The notes beneath the pieces were generated by a model, which worked only from the letters and a program-made list of their open reading frames with translations, ran no database searches and was not told the DNA's origin. Positions 42,212 through 50,248 of a stretch of DNA of 64,000 nucleotides are shown in pieces (the first letter of the stretch is position 1; each line of letters starts with the position of its first letter). Source of the stretch: G020348185 sp964525045. Lineage in GTDB: Bacteria; Nitrospirota; Nitrospiria; Nitrospirales; UBA8639. The stretch spans positions 1 through 64,000 of the forward strand of contig CAZGFD010000012.1 in assembly GCA_964525045.1 (NCBI GenBank). The letters are read 5' to 3'. The position numbers and the translations under genes were made by a program.

Positions 42212-44176
42212 TTAATAGCAGGCCTCAAGGGCCGTTTGCACTGACCCGGAATGTTCGACAATCTGTCGACGAACGAGGTCCTCTAAAAATCGACAGGATC
42301 GATAGTTGTTCTCCTGGGCGGTCTGGATGAAATATTCCAAGATGTTCGGATCCTCAGGGTTCAATGTCACTTCATGACCTTGAAGATAAAGGACCTCCAA
42401 TTCTTTCTGAGCCGCTTCGTCGAGGGCCAAGGCTTTTTGAATGAGAATCGGGACCGCATTCCTTCCAAATTGGAGGGAATTGAGTGTTGGTTCAATACTG
42501 TTTTTTGAAGGATGTCCGTTGGGGCCGGGCATAGGCTCCCCCATGGATTGGCGAATCAACCTAAACCCCTTTTCAATTTCGTTGAGTTCCGTGGACGGTC
42601 CGTCTACACGAAACATGCGTCGCCGGAGGTACGAAAGCCGGTCTCGTGCTTCCATAGCGGCTTCCGGAGCGGAAACGTGAGAGGCGGCCCGGAACCACCA
42701 GACCATGGCTTGAGGCAAATCTTGCATGACACCGCTCCCATTGGCATACATCGAGCCCAGAAGCGTTTGGGCCTCTACCATTCCATCTTCCGCTGCGGCT
42801 TGAAGGGGGCCAATGGCTTCAGCAGGGCGATTTTGAGCTCGAAGGGTCACACCCAACCGATAGTGGGCATCTGAAAAACTTGGTTCGAGTCGTACCGCCT
42901 CTCTATAAGCGTTGATCGCGTTCGAGGCATTTCCAAGCTGTGAATGCACTTTCCCCAAATTGAAATACGCATGGGCCCACGATGGCTCAAGAGCGATGGT
43001 TCTTTCAAACGCGACCATGGCACCCCTCCAATCCCTGATCGATTCGCGTGCGGCACCAAGATGGTAATGAGCCTCAGCCCACTGAGGTCGATACGCCAAG
43101 GATTGTTTGAATTCGGGGATCGCCCCATGGGGGTCACCTAATAGGGAAAGCACGAGCCCTAGGTTGAAATGAAGGAGGGCGGACTCGGAAGGTGTCGGAA
43201 AAGTCTGCAAGGCTTGGCGCCATTCGCTGACCGCACGGCCCCATTGACCAAGTCTACTCCATAAAACTCCCTGAAGCATCCGGGCCTGGGAAAATTCCGG
43301 TCGTATTCGAACGACTGTTTGAAGATGTTCAAGAGCGGAATCCACATTTCCCTCAGACATGAGGACGAGGCTCAGATTGAAATGGGCGGTTGCAAGCTGA
43401 GGCTCGAGAGCGATGGCCTGACGACCGTAATCTTTCGCTTCAGCCAGATCCCCTCTTAGGTATCGGATCAACCCAAGGCTTGAAAAGGCGTTCGCGTGGT
43501 CGGGTCGAAAAGCGAGAGTCGTACGCCAGGATTGTTCGGCCAGGTCCAACTCTCTCATTTCATAATATGCTACTCCCAACTGATAGTGTGCTTCCGGCCA
43601 ATCGGGATTCCATGACAGCGCATGAATGAACTTCACGACAGCTTGTTGAGCATTCCTGAGAGACAAATATGCGAGCCCTAAGGCAAAGTGTGCTTCTGCC
43701 AGATCAGGTTGTATATTCACCGCCTTCTGCCATTCACCCATCGCGAGTGTGAGTTTTCCTTCCCGAACAAGAAAAATCCCATAGTTGTAGGAAACCAGGG
43801 CTGAAAGATGGTAACGAATGGGTTCTCCCGAGGGGTCAAGTCGTTGAGCCTGCGACCAGGCCGCAATCGCACCCGAGAGATCGCCATATTTGGCCAAGGA
43901 GACCCCCAGGTTGTGATAGGCGTCCGCATACCCGGTACGCAAACGGGCGGCTTCGCGGAATTCATCAATGGCCACTTCCAGCTCGCCACTTAAATAAAAA
44001 TCAATACCCAAACGAAGATGATCCTGAGCGGGGTCACGGACTTCCATCGAATCGGTTAATCCCGTTTGTGCATAGGAAGTTGAGGCACAGGGCCAAGCGA
44101 TTAACCCCGTAAAGGGAAACAGCATAAAAATCATCAAAATCAATTTTCGAGGAGAAAAAGACATGAAATGGATCAT
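42212..44176 (-). CDS. exported tetratricopeptide-repeat protein
   Basis: 654 residues. A signal peptide (about 8-36, ending SYAQ) precedes about a dozen consecutive TPR units (about 53-470; typical spacing LGLAYLSLRNAQQAVVKF and AHYHLGAARE). A Sel1-like unit (LLGSMYANGSGVMQDLPQAMVWWFRAA) and a C-terminal helical region follow. TPR arrays bind other proteins; this one should do so in the periplasm or at the outer membrane. It is the upstream neighbour of the CHASE2-AAA+ gene on the same strand, with a 243-bp gap that holds repeat copy C. Confidence 0.9.
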   Translation of the reverse strand: MIHFMSFSPRKLILMIFMLFPFTGLIAWPCASTSYAQTGLTDSMEVRDPAQDHLRLGIDFYLSGELEVAIDEFREAARLRTGYADAYHNLGVSLAKYGDLSGAIAAWSQAQRLDPSGEPIRYHLSALVSYNYGIFLVREGKLTLAMGEWQKAVNIQPDLAEAHFALGLAYLSLRNAQQAVVKFIHALSWNPDWPEAHYQLGVAYYEMRELDLAEQSWRTTLAFRPDHANAFSSLGLIRYLRGDLAEAKDYGRQAIALEPQLATAHFNLSLVLMSEGNVDSALEHLQTVVRIRPEFSQARMLQGVLWSRLGQWGRAVSEWRQALQTFPTPSESALLHFNLGLVLSLLGDPHGAIPEFKQSLAYRPQWAEAHYHLGAARESIRDWRGAMVAFERTIALEPSWAHAYFNLGKVHSQLGNASNAINAYREAVRLEPSFSDAHYRLGVTLRAQNRPAEAIGPLQAAAEDGMVEAQTLLGSMYANGSGVMQDLPQAMVWWFRAASHVSAPEAAMEARDRLSYLRRRMFRVDGPSTELNEIEKGFRLIRQSMGEPMPGPNGHPSKNSIEPTLNSLQFGRNAVPILIQKALALDEAAQKELEVLYLQGHEVTLNPEDPNILEYFIQTAQENNYRSCRFLEDLVRRQIVEHSGSVQTALEACY

Positions 44177-44549
44177 CTTTCTACTTGTAAACCGGGAAAC
44201 TGGTTATGTTTGCTCTCCTTGGGGAGAAACAGGGTATAGAATCATTGTTCTTTAGTATATCTCATTCCGGAAAAGTGAGGGAATTGTAGTTTGACTGCCA
44301 CAATGATTTATCTCGCCATCCCCTCCAGTCTGGTCAAGCTCCTTTGTCGTTGCTGTTTCACGCTGGCCGATCACGGGTGGATCCGTGGCCGCCGAATAAA
44401 GCCAATTGGCCTATTTTTGTGTTATGTTACTTTCGGTCTTGCGATGACCACACACAGCATCAATTGCTGGAATGCGCTTACCTGCCCGTTTTGATGGAAA
44501 TCCTAATCTAATCATTCCCAACACTTCGAGACCGAGGAGGCAGATATTT
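44177..44549. other. divergent promoter region
   Basis: 373 bp between the TPR and TolC-like genes. The only feature I can support is the ribosome site GAGGAGG at 44533-44540, before the TolC-like start. A plus-strand reading frame extends to 44472, but it has no ribosome site and would add an implausible arginine-rich leader. Confidence 0.5.
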
Positions 44550-45902
44550 ATGGGTAACCCACAAATCCAGAACCAAACTCAAAGAGGGACACATGAAAAG
44601 TGGAACTCTCCATCTCTCATGCGAATGGGACTGGTTTTCATTTTGTTATTTTGGGTGGGCGCAATAGGTTCGGCCTTGGCTGCCGAAAGCCCTGTAAAGA
44701 CTCAGCTCAATCAGCCGCCGCCAGCCTTTTTAAAATTAAGTCTCGATGATGCGTTAGCCCTCTTTTTGAAGAAAAACCTGGACCTCCTCGTTGTGAAGTA
44801 TGGAATTGATGCGGCCAAAGGCCGGCAGATCACGGCTGGTTTATTTCCAAATCCTACTCTTTCAATCAATACGCTCACTGCCTATACACAGAAATGTACC
44901 TTGGAACGATGTGGAGGTATTATGCCGGTCCTGACTCAACTGTTTGAGGTGGCTGGCAAGCGAGGTTTCCGGGTTGAAAGTGCGGGATATGGGACCAAAT
45001 CCTCTGAGGCCATGTTCGAGGACACGGTCCGTAAACTCCGGTTTGCTGTGAAAGATGCGTATTATCGGATTCAGGTTGGACGTGAGCATCTTAAGGTTGA
45101 TAAGAAAATGTTTGATCGGATTTCACTTGTCTTGAAAGGAAAATTCATGCCGAATATGCATGAGTTGGATAACCGCGAGAGAATTCGGTTTCGGATCGAA
45201 GCTGTCCAAGCTCAAGCGCAAGTGATACATGACATTCAGGATATTGATGCGGCCACCGCTGATCTGCGGGTTCTGCTCGGCCTTAACCCGCTCACCGAAT
45301 TGGAGCTGACCACGCCATTGGAATACCACCGAGTGGACCCCCACCAACCACACTTGCTCAAACTGGCAGAGAATCGGCCCGATATTGTCGCCAAACGTTT
45401 GATTTTCTCTAAACGAAAGGCGGAATTTCGATTGGCAAAATCCATTGCGATTCCGGACGTCACCGTTGATCTCGGTTATTTGGTCCAGGGTCCGATGGGG
45501 CCCGATAATCAACAACAATGGACATTTAACGTGGGAATTCCGCTTCCCATATTCGACCAGAATCAGGGAGGGATCATGGTGGCCAACGCCGATCTCCTGG
45601 CAGCTCAGGCTGACTTACAAAAAACTTTTAATGACTTGTATGTGGAAGTCGACACGGCGTACCGTCGAATGGTTCAGAGCCGCAATCTGGTGGAAGCGTA
45701 TCGTGTTGGAATTCTGGAGGAGTCTGAGTCACTTGTCAGGTCCATGCGGGAGGCGTATGCGAAAGAGGACGTGTCCTTTCTCGATATGCTGGATGCCGGT
45801 CGTACCAATGCCAATCTTCAAGAAGATTACCTCGAGGTTTTATTTGCCTATCAACGGGATGTGTTGCTTTTGGAAAATGCCGTTGGTCAAGATATCCAAT
45901 AA
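44550..45902 (+). CDS. TolC-family outer membrane efflux protein
   Basis: About 450 residues. A late signal peptide (hydrophobic run MGLVFILLFWVGAIGSALA) precedes two OEP repeats with heptad-rich helices; LSLDDALALFLKKNLDLLVV and NRPDIVAKRLIFSKRKAEFRLAKS are typical family segments. TolC-like proteins form the outer-membrane channel of tripartite exporters. No periplasmic adaptor or RND pump is adjacent, so the partner must be encoded elsewhere. ATG 44550 is supported by GAGGAGG. The gene closely resembles CzcC/CusC-type proteins in layout. Confidence 0.9.
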   Translation: MGNPQIQNQTQRGTHEKWNSPSLMRMGLVFILLFWVGAIGSALAAESPVKTQLNQPPPAFLKLSLDDALALFLKKNLDLLVVKYGIDAAKGRQITAGLFPNPTLSINTLTAYTQKCTLERCGGIMPVLTQLFEVAGKRGFRVESAGYGTKSSEAMFEDTVRKLRFAVKDAYYRIQVGREHLKVDKKMFDRISLVLKGKFMPNMHELDNRERIRFRIEAVQAQAQVIHDIQDIDAATADLRVLLGLNPLTELELTTPLEYHRVDPHQPHLLKLAENRPDIVAKRLIFSKRKAEFRLAKSIAIPDVTVDLGYLVQGPMGPDNQQQWTFNVGIPLPIFDQNQGGIMVANADLLAAQADLQKTFNDLYVEVDTAYRRMVQSRNLVEAYRVGILEESESLVRSMREAYAKEDVSFLDMLDAGRTNANLQEDYLEVLFAYQRDVLLLENAVGQDIQ

Positions 45903-45905
45903 CGG

Positions 45906-46355
45906 CTATTTCACCACCCCCCCCCTTCTCTTGGTGGCCGGTTGACTCTTTCTTCCTCCTTCCAGTGGATCTCCCTCTTTTGGGGGGGGCACCATCGATT
46001 CCTCAGGTCTTTGGTGCGAGGTACTGTCAATCTCTGGGTGCGAAAGATCCTCGGTAGGGTCCAAAGTTCTCCCGCTATCCCTTTTCGATTCAGGTACGTT
46101 CCCAGCCGGGCTTGAACTGACTCTCCCGGAGCGACTTTCACCCGGTGGCTTGGAAGATGGTCGCTGAACAAAATATCGGTGAGAGTAAATGGAGAGTTCA
46201 CCCACCTGCTCTATTGCCAGTGTCGCCGAAAGTTCCTCTATTGTACCAAGGGGCTGTTTAATCCAGGAGGGGGTTGTTAAGGTCGCCAGGGTTGGTCCAA
46301 CCGAAATAAAGACTATTCCCATCATCGCGGTGGCTGTCAGCACAGTCTTAATCAT
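45906..46355 (-). CDS. exported low-complexity protein, unknown
   Basis: 149 residues. A clear signal peptide (MIKTVLTATAMMGIVFISVG...ATLA) is followed by a polar, Pro/Ser/Arg/Glu-rich, probably disordered tail. I do not recognise the family. The start at 46355 follows GGGGAGG and is preferred to 46388. It is convergent with the TolC-like gene (3 bp apart), within a run of nine Cs. Confidence 0.65.
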   Translation of the reverse strand: MIKTVLTATAMMGIVFISVGPTLATLTTPSWIKQPLGTIEELSATLAIEQVGELSIYSHRYFVQRPSSKPPGESRSGRVSSSPAGNVPESKRDSGRTLDPTEDLSHPEIDSTSHQRPEESMVPPPKEGDPLEGGRKSQPATKRRGGVVK

Positions 46356-46600
46356 TTTTGCTTCCTCCCCTCGGTTATTCTTAACCACATATCCCTTGGG
46401 ATATTATATACATTACTTCTTTCTTCAAAAATAATAAAATCGGCCAGATCAGGAAGGCAAACCCGACAATTCCTATAAATTAAGGAGTATTCTCACTAGC
46501 CCAACATAACTATTTTGGTGCTAAAATGGCTCTTCCGGTAAACGGTCATGACGGGCAATTATTTGAGAAGTTCACAACCCTACTAGGAGGAACACCCCCA

Positions 46601-47998
46601 ATGTTGTCACACAAAAAGAATCTGTCTCAACTTGCTCAAGTTGAGCAAATGCATGCGCCAACTTATGGATCGCGCTATTCCACTGAGCCCATCCCCAAAT
46701 ACGAGATGCCCGAGCGGGGCATACCGGCTGAGGTGGCCTATCAGCTTATCCATGATGAATTACGTCTTGATGGCAATGCGGCCTTGAATTTAGCCTCATT
46801 TGTGACCACCTGGATGGACGAGGAAGCCCAGCGCCTCATGAGTGAGACATTCGACAAAAATTATATCGACCAGGATGAGTACCCACAGACCACCGAAATT
46901 CAGAATCGGTGCGTCAATATGCTGGCCCGGCTCTTTCATGCTCCGGAACATGAAGGGGCGATGGGAACGGGGACGGTCGGGTCATCCGAAGCCATCCATC
47001 TGGCCGGTCTTGCGCTCAAATGGAAATGGCGACAACGACAACAGGCTAAAGGAAAGCCTATTGACCGACCGAATATTGTAATGGGAGAAAATGTGCAGGT
47101 CTGCTGGGAGAAGTTTGCGCGTTACTTTGAAGTGGAACCTCGAATGGTTCCCTTAACGCCTAAACGATTCGTGCTGGGGGTGCCGGAGGCATTGGAGCGG
47201 GTCGATGAAAACACGATTGCCGTCGTGGGAATACTCGGTAGTACGTATAATGGGGAATATGAACCCATAGAAGAGCTGAATAAGGCTCTTATGGATTTGA
47301 ATGGGAAAACAGGTTGGGAGGTGCCTATTCATGTGGATGCCGCGAGTGGAGGCTTTGTCGCGCCATTCACAAATCCAAGCTTGAAATGGGATTTTCGACT
47401 CCCATTGGTTAAATCGATCAACGTCAGCGGACACAAATATGGATTAGTCTATCCCGGCGTGGGATGGATCATTTGGCGGGATCGGGCCGAACTTCCCGAA
47501 GAGCTGGTGTTTCATGTGAACTACCTGGGCGGCGACCAACCAACTTTTAATTTGAATTTCTCCAAAGGTGCAAACCAGATTCTGGGGCAGTATTATAATT
47601 TCTTGCGCCTAGGCCAAGCCGGCTATCGGCAGATCATGGAGGCGTTACAAGTCAACGCGGCCTATCTGACCGATGAAATTGAGCGTCTGGGGCGTTTCGC
47701 AGTGTTGAGCAAACGGGGACACTTACCGGTCGTGACCTTGGCGCTCAAGAAGAAGGCTGCCTTTACGGTGTTCGACCTTTCTGCCAAACTCCGGGAGCGG
47801 GGGTGGATTGTCCCCGCCTATACCATGGCCCCTAATGCCCAGGATGTTGCCGTGTTGCGAATCGTCGTCCGTGAGGGGTTGAGCCGGGATATGGCTGATC
47901 TGTTAATCAATGACCTGCAGAACGCTGTTGTCGAATTCGACAAGCATGCGGCTCCTCCACGTACCCGAAAGAAAAGAAAAACTCAGGGGGTCTGTTGA
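46601..47998 (+). CDS. gad: glutamate decarboxylase
   Basis: 465 residues, equal to E. coli GadA/B length. A PLP enzyme converting glutamate and a proton to GABA and CO2. HVDAASGGFVAPF and the PLP-lysine motif NVSGHKYGLVYPGVGW (Lys279) are both intact; TGTVGSSEAIHLAGLA and NYLGGDQPTFNLNFS are family-typical. In enteric bacteria it serves acid resistance together with a glutamate/GABA antiporter, which is absent here. AGGAGG precedes the ATG at 46601; a longer frame from 46526 exists. An aldo/keto reductase follows after 116 bp. Confidence 0.95.
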   Translation: MLSHKKNLSQLAQVEQMHAPTYGSRYSTEPIPKYEMPERGIPAEVAYQLIHDELRLDGNAALNLASFVTTWMDEEAQRLMSETFDKNYIDQDEYPQTTEIQNRCVNMLARLFHAPEHEGAMGTGTVGSSEAIHLAGLALKWKWRQRQQAKGKPIDRPNIVMGENVQVCWEKFARYFEVEPRMVPLTPKRFVLGVPEALERVDENTIAVVGILGSTYNGEYEPIEELNKALMDLNGKTGWEVPIHVDAASGGFVAPFTNPSLKWDFRLPLVKSINVSGHKYGLVYPGVGWIIWRDRAELPEELVFHVNYLGGDQPTFNLNFSKGANQILGQYYNFLRLGQAGYRQIMEALQVNAAYLTDEIERLGRFAVLSKRGHLPVVTLALKKKAAFTVFDLSAKLRERGWIVPAYTMAPNAQDVAVLRIVVREGLSRDMADLLINDLQNAVVEFDKHAAPPRTRKKRKTQGVC

Positions 47999-48114
47999 GA
48001 ATCTTTCATTCTATCGTCAGTCGGGCCCGCCCACCGTTCGGGGTGGGAATGGTTCAAAGAGATCATAATATCAAAAATGTTACCAGCTGGTGTGGCCCTA
48101 GACGGTGATTCGTG

Positions 48115-48954
48115 ATGCAATTCACTGCTCATAATCAGGTCACGCTCCCTTCTTTTATGTATGGGACTGCATGGAAGAAAGACGCCACCGCCGGCTTGGT
48201 TCAATTAGCGGTGTCGTCCGGCTTTAGAGCCATTGACACGGCCAACCAGCTCATCCACTACCAGGAGGCACTTGTCGGCGAGGCCCTCCAGGCTCTCGCA
48301 AACAAAGGAATCAACCGGGAGTCATTATTTCTGCAAACTAAATTCACTCCCGCAAACGGTCAAGATCATCGAACCCCCTATGATCCCTCTGCCGCTTTGA
48401 CCAAGCAAGTCCGGCAGTCTTTTGAGAGTTCCTTGAACCATCTCCAGACGGAGTATGTTGATTCCTATATCCTGCACGGACCCTATTCTCGATATGGACT
48501 TGGGAAGGCAGACTGGGAAGTGTGGGAAGCGATGGAAGTGATTAATCAGACAGGGAAAACCAAAATGATTGGGGTGAGTAATGTGACGGCAACCCAACTC
48601 ACTCTGTTGTGTGAACAAGCGAACATCAAACCGATGGTAGTCCAAAACCGATGCTATGCGGTCCTTGGTTGGGATAAGGAAGTGAGGGAGATTTGCCAGG
48701 CCCATGGCATTATCTATCAAGGGTTTTCGCTGTTAACCGCAAACCGGGAGGTTTTGAGTGATCCGGAAATTTGGGAAATAGCGAAACGTCTGGGAACCGG
48801 CCCTGCGCAGGTCATCTTCCGATTTGCACAGCAAATCGGGATGCTCCCATTGACCGGGACCAGGAGTGAACAACATATGAAAGAAGATCTAGAAATTGAA
48901 CAATTCGAACTCTCCCCAACCGAAGTCACCCGTATTGAAATGATCGCCGTCTGA
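48115..48954 (+). CDS. aldo/keto reductase
   Basis: About 279 residues with the AKR TIM barrel: FRAIDTANQLIHYQEALVGEAL (catalytic Asp and the Tyr of HY), FLQTKFTP (Lys), SYILHGP (His), KTKMIGVSNV, and a short C-terminal end at PLTGTRSEQHMKEDLE. Such NADPH enzymes reduce carbonyls. The DTANQxxHY form is a recognised variant of the DTAxxYxNE motif, so the active site looks complete. It is co-oriented with gad and the ligase gene (35 bp before the latter). Confidence 0.92.
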   Translation: MQFTAHNQVTLPSFMYGTAWKKDATAGLVQLAVSSGFRAIDTANQLIHYQEALVGEALQALANKGINRESLFLQTKFTPANGQDHRTPYDPSAALTKQVRQSFESSLNHLQTEYVDSYILHGPYSRYGLGKADWEVWEAMEVINQTGKTKMIGVSNVTATQLTLLCEQANIKPMVVQNRCYAVLGWDKEVREICQAHGIIYQGFSLLTANREVLSDPEIWEIAKRLGTGPAQVIFRFAQQIGMLPLTGTRSEQHMKEDLEIEQFELSPTEVTRIEMIAV

Positions 48955-48989
48955 ACGCACCACTCAATTTTCCCTGCTCTGAATTCAGC

Positions 48990-49841
48990 ATGACATTGAA
49001 ATACTGGGTATCGTTCCTCATCTTTATCGTTGTGATCGGATCGGGGTTTGCTGCGCCAGCCGACACCAAACCCGATGTGATGCTTGCGGAGGTCTACCGT
49101 CAGGGGGTAGAGGTCGGTCAGTACTGGATTAGTGAAAAATTCGACGGAGTCCGTGCCCGGTGGGATGGAAGCCAATTGGTCTCACGGGGCGGCAACGTGT
49201 TTGCGGCCCCGCCTTGGTTTACCACTGATTTTCCAACCATGCCGTTGGATGGGGAGTTATGGGTGGGCCGGGGACGCTATGAGGAGGTGTCCTCTATTGT
49301 GAGAAGAGCCCTCCCCCATGAAGGCTGGCGGCAAATACATTTCCTGGTGTTTGATTTGCCAGAACACGGCGGATCGTTTGATCAACGAGTTGTTGCAATG
49401 AGACGGTTGGCAGCACAGGTTGAGTCTCCCTTTCTCACGGTTGTTGAACAACACAGCCTAGCAAGTGAAGAGGCCTTAATGATTCGTTTGCAAGCCGTCA
49501 TGGACAAAGGTGGGGAGGGTCTCATCCTGCACCGAAAGACAGCACGGTATAAAAGTGGCCGAAGTCACGATCTGCTCAAATTGAAGCCGTTTACCGATGC
49601 GGAGGCCACGGTCATTGGGTACCGCCCTGGCCAAGGCAAATTTGCGGGTCAGGTCGGCTCACTGAAAGTACGCACGGATCAAGGTATGGTTTTGTATATC
49701 GGCAGTGGGTTAAGCCACGAACAAAGGCGCCATCCACCCCCCTTGCAAAGCCGGATCACTTTTCGGTACCAAGGCCTGACGAAAAACGGAATCCCTAGAT
49801 TCCCAGTCTTTCTGCGTATTCGCGATGAGGAACCCGAGTAA
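48990..49841 (+). CDS. ATP-dependent DNA ligase, Lig E type, with signal peptide
   Basis: 283 residues. A signal peptide (MTLKYWVSFLIFIVVIGSGFA) is followed by the adenylation domain with ligase motif I EKFDGVRA (Lys50, the AMP acceptor), DGEL (87-90), EGLIL (176-180) and LLKLKP (195-200). An OB domain is at the C-terminus (about 205-283). This minimal, periplasm-directed layout matches Lig E, which joins nicked DNA and has been proposed to act on extracellular DNA. It lies next to an aldo/keto reductase and far from any competence gene in the window. Confidence 0.92.
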   Translation: MTLKYWVSFLIFIVVIGSGFAAPADTKPDVMLAEVYRQGVEVGQYWISEKFDGVRARWDGSQLVSRGGNVFAAPPWFTTDFPTMPLDGELWVGRGRYEEVSSIVRRALPHEGWRQIHFLVFDLPEHGGSFDQRVVAMRRLAAQVESPFLTVVEQHSLASEEALMIRLQAVMDKGGEGLILHRKTARYKSGRSHDLLKLKPFTDAEATVIGYRPGQGKFAGQVGSLKVRTDQGMVLYIGSGLSHEQRRHPPPLQSRITFRYQGLTKNGIPRFPVFLRIRDEEPE

Positions 49842-49872
49842 CCAGGCCCCATAGATGGATTCGAGCTCCCTC

Positions 49873-50035
49873 TGTAGTTGCAGCATCTCATGCTGCTCTC
49901 TGGCGGGCATCATGAGTTGGAATGACTCCATCCAAGGAGACGAGCGTTATCTGGGTTAGAGACTCCGTTTCTCTTGTGAGGTGGGAATTCATTTTGGTGC
50001 TCTGAAAGGAGGCATCATGAGGTGGTGCCATTACT
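49873..50035 (+). repeat. interspersed repeat family 2, copy 2
   Basis: 163 bp. The left end (49873-49896) matches the left end of copy 1 (TGTAGTTGCAGCATCTCATG type). The right end (50012-50035) is its imperfect inverse. Each end is a small hairpin. The interiors of the two copies look unrelated although their lengths differ by 1 bp. Together with the surrounding DNA (49842-50248) this stretch contains no gene. Confidence 0.78.
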
Positions 50036-50248
50036 AAAAATTAGGCCAGGTCTGGCCTAGGTGATGTCAGTAAAGGCCTTAACTTGATGGGATGAGCAGA
50101 ATCGGCCGCGTGGATCTTTAGAAACCTACCTTGGGAAACGGGGATTCAGGAATGGACCTGGTGCAGGGTTAAGGGCTGGACGACCCTTAATAGATCCCAG
50201 CGTGACGGGAAAATATCGAAAAGAAGGTAGACTCACGAAAAAAAACTT

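Noticed and set aside
48115..48954. Aldo/keto reductase lacking its catalytic tyrosine
   Set aside because: The motif is shifted by two residues, as in the known DTANQxxHY variant; Tyr, Asp, Lys and His are all available.
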